In this document: positions 1 through 9,157 of the stretch, in pieces
Numbering within the stretch: the first letter of the stretch is position 1
How the letters are laid out: each line of letters begins with the position of its first letter
Source of the DNA: Mesorhizobium australicum WSM2073
Lineage (GTDB): Bacteria > Pseudomonadota > Alphaproteobacteria > Rhizobiales > Rhizobiaceae
Reading direction: 5' to 3'
DNA length: 64,000 bases
Assembly: GCF_000230995.2 (NCBI RefSeq)
Contig: NC_019973.1
Coordinates: forward strand, 1,550,001 to 1,614,000
Translations under genes and position numbers: made by a program
Notes under the pieces: generated by a model
Database searches by the model: none
Told to the model about the DNA's origin: nothing
Seen by the model: the letters and a program-made list of their open reading frames with translations, nothing else

Positions 1-521
1 GGATCCTCCCCCAGAGCCGCCAGGATGGCCAGGTGCAGGGCCAGGGTCACGGTCAGGCTGCGGGTTGCGGCGAAAGCCAGCTCCGTGCCGCCGGCGCCGA
101 CCAGGCAAGGCGCGGTGCGGGCGAGAAATGAACCGCCTTCGAGCGTCAGGCCGAAAACGTCCGAGCTGCCGCCGGCCTGCGCAAACCATCTGACGACTTC
201 GGCGCTCTCGCCGGATTGCGAAGTCACAAGCACCGTCCGGTCCGCCAGCGGCAATGGTTGGCCGAGCTGCTCGGACAGTGGCAGCGCCAGCGCATCGATG
301 CCGAGTGCACGATAGAGCGGCTCGACGGCACGGCCGACCGCGTGCGAGCCGCCCATGCCAAGCAGAAGCAGGCGGCCGCTCTTCCTGATCGAAGCGGCGA
401 CGTCTGCCGCCATGGCAGCGTTGTTCTCGAACGAAGCACGCGCATCGGCGTGCTGGCGCGCCATTTCGCGGTCGATGGCGGTCAGTCCGGCCGGCCGTTC
501 TTTATCTGCAGTCATGTTCAT
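1..521 (-). CDS. SIS-domain sugar isomerase/deaminase-like protein, C-terminus cut by window edge
   Basis: The first 173 residues of a sugar isomerase (SIS) domain protein are visible. The phosphosugar-binding signature GMGGSHAVGRAVEPLYRALG lies near residues 54-73 and the second SIS serine motif, VTSQSGESAEVV, near 101-112. SIS enzymes of this layout act on phosphorylated amino sugars or fructosamines (NagB-II, AgaS or FrlB type). The substrate cannot be read from the fragment. Its ATG overlaps the stop of the upstream permease (ATGA), so it is the last visible gene of the ABC transporter operon. That places it as the likely first cytoplasmic step for the imported sugar. The ATG at 515 is an in-frame alternative start. 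Confidence 0.8.
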   Translation of the reverse strand, partial: MNMTADKERPAGLTAIDREMARQHADARASFENNAAMAADVAASIRKSGRLLLLGMGGSHAVGRAVEPLYRALGIDALALPLSEQLGQPLPLADRTVLVTSQSGESAEVVRWFAQAGGSSDVFGLTLEGGSFLARTAPCLVGAGGTELAFAATRSLTVTLALHLAILAALGED

Positions 522-1363
522 CCTTTCACACCGCCGCTGGTCAGGCCCGAGATCAGCGCCCGCTGCATGACGAGGCCGATCAGCACCGGCGGCAAGGCGG
601 CCAGCACGCCAGCCGTGGCAATCAATCCGTAGTCGGAAACACGGCCGCCGGCCAAATCGGCGATGGCGACGGTGAGCGTCTTGGCGCGCTGGTCGGAGGT
701 AAACAGCAACGCATAGAAGAATTCGTCCCAGGCCAGCAGCACGGCGAACAGTGCCGATGTCGCCATCACGGGCGCGGCCAGCGGCAAGGTGATGATGCGC
801 AATGTCTGGAACAGGCCGGCGCCGTCGATCATCGCCGCGGCCTCGATCTCGCGCGGGATGGAATCGAAGCCGGATTTCATCAGCCAGGTGGTGAAGGGCG
901 CCAGTATGGTGAGATACACAAGCGTCAGGCCGAAGACATTGTTGAGCAGGCCAAGATGCGACAGGCCCATATAGAGCGGCACGGCGAGCGCCACCGGCGG
1001 CAGCATGTAGGTGGCGATGACCATCGACAGCGACCAGCCGATCGACGGTGTGCGCGAAACCGCCCAGCCGGCGGGGATGGCCAAGGCGAGTGCCGCCAGC
1101 GTCGCCATGGCGGCGATCTCAAGACTGTTGCGCAGCGACGAGGTGAAGGCGGCGCCGGCGCTGTTTTCGGCCGTCGACAGCAATTGCCGGTAGCGGGAGA
1201 AGTCGGCTGCCTGCGGCCACCAGCGCAGCGGCTTGGCGGCGAGATCGACGGCCGGCGAAATGCTCATGATGAACAGCCAGGCGATAGGCGCCAGGATGAT
1301 CGCGGCAAGCAGCAGCGCGCAGGCATAAATGAAGACGGTGAAGGCGAGGCTCTTGCGCTCCAT
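518..1363 (-). CDS. Sugar ABC transporter permease, MalG type
   Basis: A 281-residue inner-membrane permease of the MalG/UgpE class. It has an N-terminal hydrophobic segment after MERKSLAF and about six membrane segments. The EAA loop that contacts the ATPase reads EIEAAAMIDGAGLFQTLRII in the second half. The ATG at 1363 overlaps the stop of the preceding permease, so translation is probably coupled. A longer open frame extends upstream inside the neighbouring gene but begins with non-membrane sequence, so it was not used. No ATPase gene is visible in this cluster. It may lie beyond position 1, or a shared MsmK-type ATPase may serve. Confidence 0.9.
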   Translation of the reverse strand: MERKSLAFTVFIYACALLLAAIILAPIAWLFIMSISPAVDLAAKPLRWWPQAADFSRYRQLLSTAENSAGAAFTSSLRNSLEIAAMATLAALALAIPAGWAVSRTPSIGWSLSMVIATYMLPPVALAVPLYMGLSHLGLLNNVFGLTLVYLTILAPFTTWLMKSGFDSIPREIEAAAMIDGAGLFQTLRIITLPLAAPVMATSALFAVLLAWDEFFYALLFTSDQRAKTLTVAIADLAGGRVSDYGLIATAGVLAALPPVLIGLVMQRALISGLTSGGVKG

Positions 1364-2247
1364 CAGGCGGCGCTCCCGGCAGTCTTTCGCACCAGGGCGG
1401 CGTAGGCGACGGCGAGCAGTGTGACGAGCAAGGTGACGATCAGCGCCAGCGACGCGCCCGAGCCGGCGCGCTGGAAGGAGAACGCTTCCTGGTAGACGAG
1501 GATCGAGAGTGTTCGCGTGGTGTTTGCCGGACCGCCGCGTGTCATCACCCAAATGATATCGAAGACCTTGAAGGCCTCGATGGTGCGCAGCACCAGCGCC
1601 ACCATCAGCGGGCCGGCGAGATAGGGCAGGATGACGAAGCGGAAACGGTTGAACGGTCCCGCTCCATCGACGAGCGAGGCGGCGGTGATGTCACGCGGCA
1701 CCGCTTGGAGGGCGGCGAGCGCGATCAGCGCCACCAGCGGAAAGTTCTTCCAGCAGTCCGCAACGATGAGGGCAGCCAGCGCCGTTCCCGGCTCGCCGAG
1801 CCAGGACCGATAGGCGTCGATGAGGTGCAACTGCGTCAAGGCGGCATTCAGCGCACCATATTCGGGATTGTAGATCAGCCGCCACAGCGTGGCGTTGACC
1901 ACCGTGGGCAATGCCCAGGGCAGGATCATCAGGGCGCGCAGGATTGCGCGGCCGCGAAAGTCCTGGTTGAGCAGCAGGGCGGCGAGGACGCCGATCACCA
2001 TTTCGGCGGCAACCGAAATAATCGCGAACAGGGTCGTGGTGATCAGTGTGCGCGAGAAGTTGGTGCTCGACAGCATGTTGGAATAATTGTCGAAGCCGAC
2101 AAAATCGCCAGCCGTGCCGACCAGCTTGGCATCGGTGAAGGAGAGCCCGACCGTATCGACCAGCGGCCAGCCGATGACGGCGACCATGACCACGAGCAAA
2201 GGCAGCATCAGGAGCCATGCGCGGGTCGTCATCCAGGTGCTCGACAT
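1363..2247 (-). CDS. Sugar ABC transporter permease, MalF type
   Basis: A 294-residue permease of the MalF/UgpA class that pairs with the MalG-type subunit downstream. The start MSSTWMTTRAW is followed at once by a long hydrophobic segment. The EAA loop reads DITAASLVDGAGPFNRFRFV, and the family-typical WVMTRGGPANTTRTLSILVY follows. The in-frame upstream extension to 2346 runs through an intergenic palindrome and was rejected as the start. It shares a ribosome-coupling overlap with the next gene. Together with the binding protein at 2435-3673 it forms a CUT1-type importer for oligosaccharides or amino sugars. Confidence 0.9.
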   Translation of the reverse strand: MSSTWMTTRAWLLMLPLLVVMVAVIGWPLVDTVGLSFTDAKLVGTAGDFVGFDNYSNMLSSTNFSRTLITTTLFAIISVAAEMVIGVLAALLLNQDFRGRAILRALMILPWALPTVVNATLWRLIYNPEYGALNAALTQLHLIDAYRSWLGEPGTALAALIVADCWKNFPLVALIALAALQAVPRDITAASLVDGAGPFNRFRFVILPYLAGPLMVALVLRTIEAFKVFDIIWVMTRGGPANTTRTLSILVYQEAFSFQRAGSGASLALIVTLLVTLLAVAYAALVRKTAGSAA

Positions 2248-2302
2248 CAGAGCAGCCTCTCTTCTCTCATCTGTGATCTGGACATAGTACAGGCGGCAAT
2301 CG

Positions 2303-2405
2303 CGCATGACCCCGGAAATCGGAGGCCGATTTCCGGAAAGGATCATGCGTAAGATAGAAAGTGCTGCAGCGTTTCTTGCGCGTCATAAGGGACGCAACGC
2401 TGTAG
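2303..2405. repeat. Two adjacent intergenic palindromes, RIME-like mosaic element
   Basis: Two inverted repeats stand in the gap between the binding-protein gene and the first permease. The first (2303-2349) pairs cgcatgacc...ccggaaatcgg with ccgatttccgg...ggatcatgcg. The second (2364-2405) pairs ctgcagcgtt with aacgctgtag around a gcgcgtc/ggacgc core. Arrangements of this kind are scattered through rhizobial genomes as intergenic mosaic elements. Here it could also stabilise the binding-protein mRNA 3' end or damp read-through into the permeases. Confidence 0.7.
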
Positions 2406-2434
2406 TGCCGCCCGTATCGAACGACTGGCTTGTC

Positions 2435-3673
2435 TCAGAGGCCGCTGTTCTGCGCGGCGGTCTTCAGGGCGTCTTCCGGCGAAGACGTCCCGAGCAGCGA
2501 TTCCTGGATTGCCTGCTGCAGCGCGGTCGACAGCTCCTGGTATTTCGGCGTGGTCGGACGCGGATACATGGCAGCCAGACCGAGCTTGGCAGCGGCGATC
2601 AGTTCTTCCTGGCCCTTGGTGACCGTAGGGTCGTCATAGGACGAGGCCCAGATCGGCAGCGAGAGCTTGGCGTATTGGTTCTGCGTCGCCTGCGAGGTCA
2701 TGAAGGTGATGTACTTCCAGGCTTCGTCCGGATGCTTCGAGACCGCGGTGACGCCGAGACCCATCGAACCGTTGACGGCCGACACTTCGCTGGTGCCGGC
2801 AACGCCCGGCGCCGGCACGACGCCGACCTTGCCGGCCACCTTCGAGTCCTTCGGGTCGTTGGCCATGTTGTACATGTAGGTCCAGTTCAGCGCGAAGGCG
2901 GCATCGCCGTTTTCGAAAACCTTGCGCACGTCCTCTTCGAGGAATTCCTTGGAATTGGGATTGGTGAGACCCGACTTGTAGCTGTCGACCATGTATTTCA
3001 GGGCCAGCAGGCCGCCGCCATTCTGGAAGTCCGGCTTGCCGTCCTTGAGGAAGTCGCCGCCATAGGCGCTGACCAGCGTGGTGTAGTCGCAGATGGCCGC
3101 TTCCGCCTGCGACCAGCTCCACGCGATCGGCGTCTTCAGCAGGCCTTTGTCCTGGATGATCTTGGCTTGTGCGCCGAGCTCTTCCCAGGTCTTCGGCGGG
3201 GCCTTGATGCCGGCCTTTTCCAGGATATCCTTGTTGTAAAACAGGTATTTGGTGTCGAGGATCCACGGCATGCCATAGGACTTGCCGTCATACTGCACCG
3301 TGGTCCAGGCGCCGGGCAACACGCCCTTCTTCATGTCGTCGGTGATCTTGGAAGACACATCGACCAGCACCTTGTTGGTGGCGTATTCGGCCGGCCAGAT
3401 GACGTCGAAGAGGACGACGTCATAGCCTCCGCCCGACCCTTGGGCGAGCACGGTCTTGTCGTGCAGGCCCTCATAGGGGACGAATTCGAGATTGACCTTG
3501 ACGTCCGGATTGGCCTTGGTGAAGGCATCGGTCATCGCACGCACGTCGGCCTCGCTGTAGGCGGCCTGCGCCATGAAAAGCGCGTTGAGCGTCGTCTCGG
3601 CGAAAGCGTGGGGGACGAACAGTCCTCCGGCAAAAACCGCGCCGACCAGTGTCTTGGTGATCGTCTTAAGCAT
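2435..3673 (-). CDS. Extracellular sugar-binding protein of ABC importer
   Basis: A 412-residue family 1 solute-binding protein. MLKTITKTLVGAVFAGG plus the AFA-E site gives a typical Sec signal peptide of about 25 residues. The body shows the family pattern, with TKANPDVKVNLEFVPYEG near the N-terminus and AWKYITFMTS near the C-terminus. The start at 3673 follows a GGGAGAA-like ribosome site. It is the promoter-proximal gene of the sugar ABC operon and is divergent from the ROK regulator across a 216-base gap holding a perfect operator-like palindrome. The sugar is unknown. The ROK regulator and SIS enzyme suggest an amino sugar or similar compound. Confidence 0.92.
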   Translation of the reverse strand: MLKTITKTLVGAVFAGGLFVPHAFAETTLNALFMAQAAYSEADVRAMTDAFTKANPDVKVNLEFVPYEGLHDKTVLAQGSGGGYDVVLFDVIWPAEYATNKVLVDVSSKITDDMKKGVLPGAWTTVQYDGKSYGMPWILDTKYLFYNKDILEKAGIKAPPKTWEELGAQAKIIQDKGLLKTPIAWSWSQAEAAICDYTTLVSAYGGDFLKDGKPDFQNGGGLLALKYMVDSYKSGLTNPNSKEFLEEDVRKVFENGDAAFALNWTYMYNMANDPKDSKVAGKVGVVPAPGVAGTSEVSAVNGSMGLGVTAVSKHPDEAWKYITFMTSQATQNQYAKLSLPIWASSYDDPTVTKGQEELIAAAKLGLAAMYPRPTTPKYQELSTALQQAIQESLLGTSSPEDALKTAAQNSGL

Positions 3674-3823
3674 TTTCTTCTCCCATTGCAGCGTTGACGG
3701 GCCGGCGCTGCCAGATGTTTGGCATCGTCTTCCCGGATCCATGTCGCGTGACCTGATGGTGCCGGCTGACCAGTGGCGACAGGCGGAAGCCTTTGCCTTC
3801 TTGTTTTGCAGTGCTCGGTTACA

Positions 3824-3846
3824 TTAAGTCAACTCGCTTGACTTAA
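3824..3846. promoter_or_regulatory. Perfect inverted repeat, putative ROK operator
   Basis: ttaagtcaa-ctcgc-ttgacttaa is a perfect 9-bp inverted repeat with a 5-bp spacer. It lies between the divergent ABC operon (start 3673) and the ROK regulator (start 3890 or 3866). AT-rich palindromes of about this size are the known targets of NagC/Mlc/XylR-type ROK repressors. Its position fits control of both transcripts. This is an inference from symmetry and location. Confidence 0.6.
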
Positions 3847-3889
3847 TTAGTCGATCAATATTCTAATGGTGTCAAGAGGGGAAACGCCG

Positions 3890-5104
3890 GTGGACGACAT
3901 CAGCCCGATTCGTGCCAAGAGCGGCACCAACCAGGAAGGCACGAGCGCGCATAACCGCCGTGTCATGGTCGAGGCGCTGCGTCTCAACGGCGCGCTGTCG
4001 CGGGCCGATCTGGCGCGAGCGACGCAGCTTACCAAGCAGGCGGTTTCCAACATCATCGAGGACCTGGAACGCGACGGCCTGGTCGTTGCGCTCGATGCGG
4101 TGCGCAAGGGCAGGGGGCAACCGTCGACCCCCTACAGGCTGGTGCCTGAAGGCGCTTTCGCCATCGGCCTTCAGATCGACCGTCACCTGACGCGGGCGGT
4201 CGCGGTCGACCTGATGGGCAGCGTGCTGGCGCGGGCCGAGGCGAACCTGCCTTTCAATGAGCCGTCCAGGGGCGTCGAGGTGATCCTCGGCCTGATCGAT
4301 GGCGTCCGGCGCGAACTGGCCGGTATCTCGTCGCAGTCGGAAAAACGCCTCGTCGGCCTGGGTGTCGCCATGCCCGGACCGTTTGGCCTGAAGAATTCGG
4401 ATGACAAATGGATGATGCCGGCCTGGCAGAAGTTTCCGCTGCTGGACATGCTGGCCAAGGGCACGGGACTGAATGTCGGCCTGCAGAACGATGCCGCCGC
4501 CTGTGCGACGGCCGAGCGCATCGTCGGCGCCGCGCACGGCGTCGACCACGCAGTGTGTCTTTATGTCGGCTATGGCATTGGCGCCGGACTGATCCTCAAC
4601 GGCGAACTGTACAGCGGCGGCCATGGCAATGCCGGCGAAATCGGCATGGCCTTGCTGTCGCCGGCCGGTCCCGGCTCGACACCGCTCGAACATCGCGCGT
4701 CGCTCGCCTCGCTCTACCAGCATCTTGGCCTCGATCCCGCCGACGAGGACCTCTACGGAAAGATCGGCGCGCTGGCCGCGGCGGGTGATGTGAAGATCAT
4801 GCGCTGGATCGAGGGCGCGGCCCATGATCTGCGCTGGAGCGTGCATCTCATCGAAACCATCTTCGACCCACAGACAGTCATCCTGACCAGCGGCGCGCCG
4901 GAAGCGCTGGCGCGCCGGCTTGTCGAGGCCATGCATCCGCTGCTTTCGTCGATCGCAGACCGGCCAGGCCGGACCTTGCCACGCCTGCAGCTCGGCACAA
5001 CCGATCCCTGGTCGATCGCGCTGGGAGCCGCGGCGGCGCCGATCAGCCGCGCCTTCGATCCGCTGTTCTCGGCGATCCTGAAGACACGCTCCGGTCCCGC
5101 CTGA
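3890..5104 (+). CDS. ROK-family transcriptional repressor
   Basis: About 404 residues. An N-terminal MarR-like winged helix is visible (LSRADLARATQLTKQAVSNI), followed by a ROK sugar-kinase-like domain with GLGVAMPGP and the GGHGNAGEIG loop. The cysteine cluster that binds zinc in classical ROK proteins is not visible after that loop. The GTG at 3890 is preferred because AGAGGGG lies 9 bases upstream. The in-frame ATG at 3866 lacks a ribosome site. It is divergent from the sugar ABC operon and is its likely repressor, responding to the imported sugar or its phosphate. Confidence 0.88.
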   Translation: MDDISPIRAKSGTNQEGTSAHNRRVMVEALRLNGALSRADLARATQLTKQAVSNIIEDLERDGLVVALDAVRKGRGQPSTPYRLVPEGAFAIGLQIDRHLTRAVAVDLMGSVLARAEANLPFNEPSRGVEVILGLIDGVRRELAGISSQSEKRLVGLGVAMPGPFGLKNSDDKWMMPAWQKFPLLDMLAKGTGLNVGLQNDAAACATAERIVGAAHGVDHAVCLYVGYGIGAGLILNGELYSGGHGNAGEIGMALLSPAGPGSTPLEHRASLASLYQHLGLDPADEDLYGKIGALAAAGDVKIMRWIEGAAHDLRWSVHLIETIFDPQTVILTSGAPEALARRLVEAMHPLLSSIADRPGRTLPRLQLGTTDPWSIALGAAAAPISRAFDPLFSAILKTRSGPA

Positions 5105-5207
5105 AGGCGACCGCGCGTAAGGCCAAGCCTCTCCCGGCGTCACACAGGGTTCATCGTCCGGACATAGCGTCTTTTCCAGTTCTTTTGCAATGCAATAGGA
5201 GTGGGAC

Positions 5208-6818
5208 ATGGTGGACATAGTTTCTAGTGAGGCGGGCATTCCAAGGCCGGATCATCCGCTGGATAGTTCGGGTGGCGCGAAGTGGTTCCTGCCGGTCTTC
5301 GGTGTGCTGGTGCTGGTCGGCGTGGTCTATGTCGGCTACGCGCTTAGCCAGGACCTGGCGGTGGCCAAGACGGTGCCGTGGATCCTGCTCGGCATCGCCT
5401 TGCTGATCGCGCTCGGCTTCGAATTCGTCAACGGGTTCCATGACACCGCCAATGCGGTGGCGACCGTCATCTACACACGCTCGCTGCCGGCGGAGTTCGC
5501 CGTCATGTGGTCGGGCGCCTTCAATTTCCTCGGGGTTCTCACTTCCAGCGGCGCGGTCGCCTTCGGCATCCTGTCGCTGCTGCCGGTCGAGCTGATCCTG
5601 CAGGTCGGTTCTTCCTCCGGCTTTGCCATGGTGTTCGCACTGCTCGTAGCCGCCATCCTGTGGAACCTCGGCACCTGGTTCCTCGGCCTGCCGGCGTCGA
5701 GCTCGCACACCATGGTCGGTTCGATCATCGGTGTCGGCCTCGCCAACCAGTTCATGGCACCTGCCGGCAGCGCTACCAGCGGCGTCGACTGGTCGCAGGC
5801 GACCAATGTCGGCGTGACCTTGCTGGTGTCGCCGATCATCGGCTTCTTCGCCGCGGCGATCCTGCTCTACGCGATGAAGCTTCTCGTCCGCAATCCGGCG
5901 CTCTACGAGGCGCCGAAAGGCAATGCGCCGCCGCCCTGGTGGATCCGCGCGCTGCTGATCTTCACCTGCACCGGCGTCAGCTTTGCGCATGGCTCCAATG
6001 ACGGCCAGAAGGGCATGGGCCTGATCATGCTGATCCTGATCGGCGTGGTGCCGACGGCCTACGCGCTCAACCGCACGCCCGACATCAACTATCTCGAAGC
6101 CTACAAGTCGGCCTCGGTCAGCGTGGAGACCGCGCTGGGCAAATATGTGAAGCCCGGTGTCACCGTCGCCGATGCGAAGGATGCCAAGGCTGCCGTGCAG
6201 GATGCCGTGCGCACCCGGAGCTGGAGCGACAAGACGACCGTCGCTCTGCAGAGCTACATCCACAACACGACGGCCGAGCTGCAGCCTTACGCTTCGGTCG
6301 ACACCGTGCCGACCGATCTGGTCAGCAACGCCCGCAACGACATCTATCTGATTGGCGAGGCGCTGAAACTGATTGACAAGAAGCAGCTGCTGCCGATGGA
6401 GGCCGCCGATCTCAAGGCGGTGACCGACTATCACAAGGCCGTCGACAACGCGACGAAGTTCATCCCGATCTGGGTGAAGGTCGCGGTGGCCCTGGCGCTT
6501 GGCCTGGGCACCATGGTCGGCTGGAAACGCATCGTCGTCACGGTCGGCGAGAAGATCGGCAAGAGCCACCTGACCTATGGCCAGGGCGCTGCCGCCGAAC
6601 TCGTGGCGATGGTCACCATCGGCATGGCCGACCGTCTGGGTCTGCCGGTGTCGACGACCCATGTGCTGTCGTCCGGCGTCGCCGGAACCATGGCGGCCAA
6701 CGGCTCGGGCCTGCAATGGTCGACGGTGCGCAACCTGCTGCTCGCCTGGGTGCTGACCCTGCCGTGCTCGATCACGCTGGCCTTCGTGCTGTTCATCATC
6801 TTCCGCCAGGTGTTCTGA
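5208..6818 (+). CDS. pit: Inorganic phosphate transporter, PiT family
   Basis: A 536-residue low-affinity phosphate:cation symporter of the inner membrane. The two PiT signatures are present as an inverted pair: GFEFVNGFHDTANAVAT near residue 70 and the FAHGSNDGQKGMG stretch near 260, with LPASSSHT and LPVSTTH re-entrant motifs. About 130 hydrophilic residues separate the two halves (roughly 290-420), longer than the compact bacterial versions. An aataggag ribosome site precedes the ATG. A Rho-independent terminator follows at 6842. No pap/DUF47 partner lies next to it, unlike the orfA-pit pair of Sinorhizobium. Confidence 0.93.
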   Translation: MVDIVSSEAGIPRPDHPLDSSGGAKWFLPVFGVLVLVGVVYVGYALSQDLAVAKTVPWILLGIALLIALGFEFVNGFHDTANAVATVIYTRSLPAEFAVMWSGAFNFLGVLTSSGAVAFGILSLLPVELILQVGSSSGFAMVFALLVAAILWNLGTWFLGLPASSSHTMVGSIIGVGLANQFMAPAGSATSGVDWSQATNVGVTLLVSPIIGFFAAAILLYAMKLLVRNPALYEAPKGNAPPPWWIRALLIFTCTGVSFAHGSNDGQKGMGLIMLILIGVVPTAYALNRTPDINYLEAYKSASVSVETALGKYVKPGVTVADAKDAKAAVQDAVRTRSWSDKTTVALQSYIHNTTAELQPYASVDTVPTDLVSNARNDIYLIGEALKLIDKKQLLPMEAADLKAVTDYHKAVDNATKFIPIWVKVAVALALGLGTMVGWKRIVVTVGEKIGKSHLTYGQGAAAELVAMVTIGMADRLGLPVSTTHVLSSGVAGTMAANGSGLQWSTVRNLLLAWVLTLPCSITLAFVLFIIFRQVF

Positions 6819-6841
6819 GCGGGCGAAGCGACAACACTACC

Positions 6842-6871
6842 GACGGCGCCACAATGGCGCCGTCTCGTTTT
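6842..6871 (+). terminator. Rho-independent terminator after pit
   Basis: gacggcgcc-acaat-ggcgccgtc is a perfect 9-bp stem followed by tcgtttt. It starts 24 bases after the pit stop codon. Confidence 0.8.
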
Positions 6872-6907
6872 CCGGCGACAGGTTCGCGACCATTTCGGGC
6901 GGCAGTC

Positions 6908-7933
6908 ATGAACGACGCATCGCATCTGGCCCTGCTTGCCGTCGACGACCAGCATCCGGCGCCTGGCCTGGTCTGGGCTTATCACCGCTTGCCAGGCAAA
7001 ACCCCGGTGGCGCTTGCTCCGCGCGATATCGACGCGGCACTGGCGATGCCGGAAGGCTGGGTCTGGCTGCATGTCGATCTCGTCGACCAGCGCGCCCATT
7101 CCTGGGTCAGCCACGCCTGCGCCTTGCCGGCCTCTGCCCATGCAATCCTCGAAGGCCATGAGGACAGCCCCGCGCTGGCGCATGAGGACGGTGTCGTCCA
7201 TGGCATTTCCGCCGACCTGCACAGCGAAATCGCGCGTCAGTCGACCACCATCGGGAGATTGCGCTTCGCGGTCTCGGAGCGGCTGCTGGTGACCGGCCGC
7301 CGCCATTCGCTGGCAGCGGTCGAGGAGGTGCACGAGGCGGTGGCCGCGGGGCTGCGGCCCGCCACCGCCTTCGAACTTTTCGAGGCGATCGTGCTGGCGT
7401 TCTGCAGCAGCACCAGCCTGCGGCTCGCTGCCGCCACCAAGCGGCTCGACGAAGTGGAAGATCATTTGGTGACCGAGCGGCTTGCCGACGAAAGGCGGCG
7501 GCTGAAAGATGTTCGCCGTCTGGCGGTCTCCCTGCACCGCCCGATCTCGGCGCTGGCGGCACTTTTCCAGGACGAGGACCGCTCGGACTGGAAGCTGTCG
7601 GCGGGGGCGCACGAGATCCTGCGCCGGCTTACCACGCGGCTGGAAAGGCTCGACCGCGAAGTCGTCATGGTCAACGACCGTGCACGGCTGTTGCAGGAGG
7701 AGGTCGCCGCCGAGCTCGCGGACGAATCCAACCGCAGCCTTAAGGCGCTGGCAGTAATGAGCGCGCTGCTTCTGCCGGGCTCGCTGATTGTCGGCATGTT
7801 CGGCATGAACACAGCCGGGCTGCCGCTTACGCAAACGCCGGGCGGATTCGAACTGGCGCTGTTGATCGCGGGGGGCGCGACCGGCCTGTTCTACTGGCTC
7901 CTGCTGAGAGCCGGCGCCAATCTTAGGTTCTGA
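6908..7933 (+). CDS. CorA/ZntB-family divalent cation transporter
   Basis: A 341-residue protein with a large cytoplasmic N-terminal domain, a long charged helical region (about 160-270), then two C-terminal membrane segments. The CorA signature GMFGMN stands between the membrane segments. The ZntB-like branch is favoured by the N-terminal WVWLHVDLVD stretch and by the sequence after GMN (TAGLPLTQTPGGF). It probably carries magnesium or zinc. The ATG at 6908 is preferred over upstream in-frame starts that run through the pit terminator. It converges on the patatin gene. Confidence 0.88.
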   Translation: MNDASHLALLAVDDQHPAPGLVWAYHRLPGKTPVALAPRDIDAALAMPEGWVWLHVDLVDQRAHSWVSHACALPASAHAILEGHEDSPALAHEDGVVHGISADLHSEIARQSTTIGRLRFAVSERLLVTGRRHSLAAVEEVHEAVAAGLRPATAFELFEAIVLAFCSSTSLRLAAATKRLDEVEDHLVTERLADERRRLKDVRRLAVSLHRPISALAALFQDEDRSDWKLSAGAHEILRRLTTRLERLDREVVMVNDRARLLQEEVAAELADESNRSLKALAVMSALLLPGSLIVGMFGMNTAGLPLTQTPGGFELALLIAGGATGLFYWLLLRAGANLRF

Positions 7934-7949
7934 GCCAAAATAGACAGCT

Positions 7950-7988
7950 AGAGCGGCTCTGCGTTCCGAGGAAACGGAGAACCGCTCT
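7950..7988. repeat. Intergenic palindrome between convergent genes
   Basis: agagcggctctgcgttcc pairs with ggaaacggagaaccgctct over almost its whole length. It fills the 63-base gap between the convergent CorA-like and patatin genes. It may act as a bidirectional terminator and resembles other rhizobial palindromic units. Confidence 0.55.
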
Positions 7989-7996
7989 TGGGTCGC

Positions 7997-9157
7997 TCAG
8001 GTCGGATCTTCGCGATGCAGGTCGTGGATGGTGACGCCGTCGGCATTGGTCGGCAGCATCAGCCATTTCTTGTGACGCAGCGTGCGCTCGGTGTCCTCGA
8101 GGCCCATCTCCCAATGCTCGCGCATCGAGGTGCCCGAAAACTCATAGTCCTTGGCGTGGCCCTCATAGCCTTTGTGCTGGTAGATCAGGTGGACGATGTT
8201 GACGACGCCGGCGTTGGAATAGTCGGCGATCAACTCCTGCTCGCCTTCCCTTAGCTGCTCCGACGGCACGCGCTTCAGCGCATCGAGCAGCTTCATCTTC
8301 AGCGCATGGATGCGCTCGAAATTGTCGGTGTTCTGCCGCGTGCGGCTCGAATACATGATGTCCTTGTGGCGCGACAGCACGTCGGCCATGCCGCGCGGCA
8401 GCACGCCGCGGGCGCTGAACAGATCGACCTGGAAGACCAGCGAGGAACGGTCCTCTTCCTGGTCGAGCAGGTATTGCAGCGGCGTGTTGGAGACGATGCC
8501 ACCATCCCAATAGTACTCGCCCTCGATACGGATCGAAGGAAAGGCCGGCGGCAGCGCGCCGCTGGCCATGATGTGCTCCGGCTCGATACGCACCTTCTCG
8601 GTGTCGAAATAGACGAAGTTACCGGTCCTGACATTGACCGCGCCGACGCTCAGCCGCTTCTTGCCGTCGTTCAGCACGTCGAAGTCGATCAGGCTCTCCA
8701 GCGTGTCCTTCAATTCGGCGGTGTCGTAGAAGCTGGTGGCGCCTTCGGCGCCCGACAGCTGGAACCAGGGATTGGGATTGCGCGGCTTGAAGAAGCCGGG
8801 CTGGCCCATCGTCATCGTCATCAACGACGAGGTCTGGTTGCGGATATCGCGGTAGATGTCGCCTTCGGGCGTATAGGACCAGATCTTGCGGCCGGAAATC
8901 GTCTGCCAGAACTGTTCCAGCCGCTGCAGCCGGCGGCTCGGCTCGTTGCCTGCGATGATCGCGGCATTGATGGCGCCGATGGAGACGCCGGATAGCCAGG
9001 TCGGCTCGCAGCCGGCATCGGCCAGCGCCTGATAGACCCCGGCCTGATAGGCGCCGAGCGCGCCGCCGCCCTGAAAGACCAGCGCGATACGGTCATACTG
9101 CGCCGTGATTTCCTCGATGGTGGCGACGGCTGCCTTGTTGCGGTTACGATCAAGCAC
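7997..9157 (-). CDS. Patatin-like phospholipase (DUF3734 type)
   Basis: About 386 residues. The patatin fold is shown by the oxyanion motif [16 protein letters not shown], the nucleophile elbow GVSIGAINA (Ser in GxSxG) and the catalytic Asp in [11 protein letters not shown]. The C-terminal half matches the DUF3734 extension as I remember it. The GTG at 9157 overlaps the stop of the acetoacetate decarboxylase gene (GTGCTTGA), which indicates coupling. The ATG at 9217 is an in-frame alternative deeper inside that gene. A lipid or polyester substrate is likely. Neighbours acting on acetoacetate and 3-hydroxybutyrate suggest a role in storage-polymer or ketone-body turnover. Confidence 0.88.
   Translation of the reverse strand: MLDRNRNKAAVATIEEITAQYDRIALVFQGGGALGAYQAGVYQALADAGCEPTWLSGVSIGAINAAIIAGNEPSRRLQRLEQFWQTISGRKIWSYTPEGDIYRDIRNQTSSLMTMTMGQPGFFKPRNPNPWFQLSGAEGATSFYDTAELKDTLESLIDFDVLNDGKKRLSVGAVNVRTGNFVYFDTEKVRIEPEHIMASGALPPAFPSIRIEGEYYWDGGIVSNTPLQYLLDQEEDRSSLVFQVDLFSARGVLPRGMADVLSRHKDIMYSSRTRQNTDNFERIHALKMKLLDALKRVPSEQLREGEQELIADYSNAGVVNIVHLIYQHKGYEGHAKDYEFSGTSMREHWEMGLEDTERTLRHKKWLMLPTNADGVTIHDLHREDPT

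Noticed and set aside
2306..3697. 463-codon plus-strand frame opposite the sugar-binding protein gene
   Set aside because: Antisense shadow; the minus-strand protein has a signal peptide and family features.
5151..6716. 521-codon open frame opposite the pit gene
   Set aside because: His/Asp/Gln/Arg-rich antisense frame without motifs. Pit on the plus strand has full family signatures, a ribosome site and a terminator.
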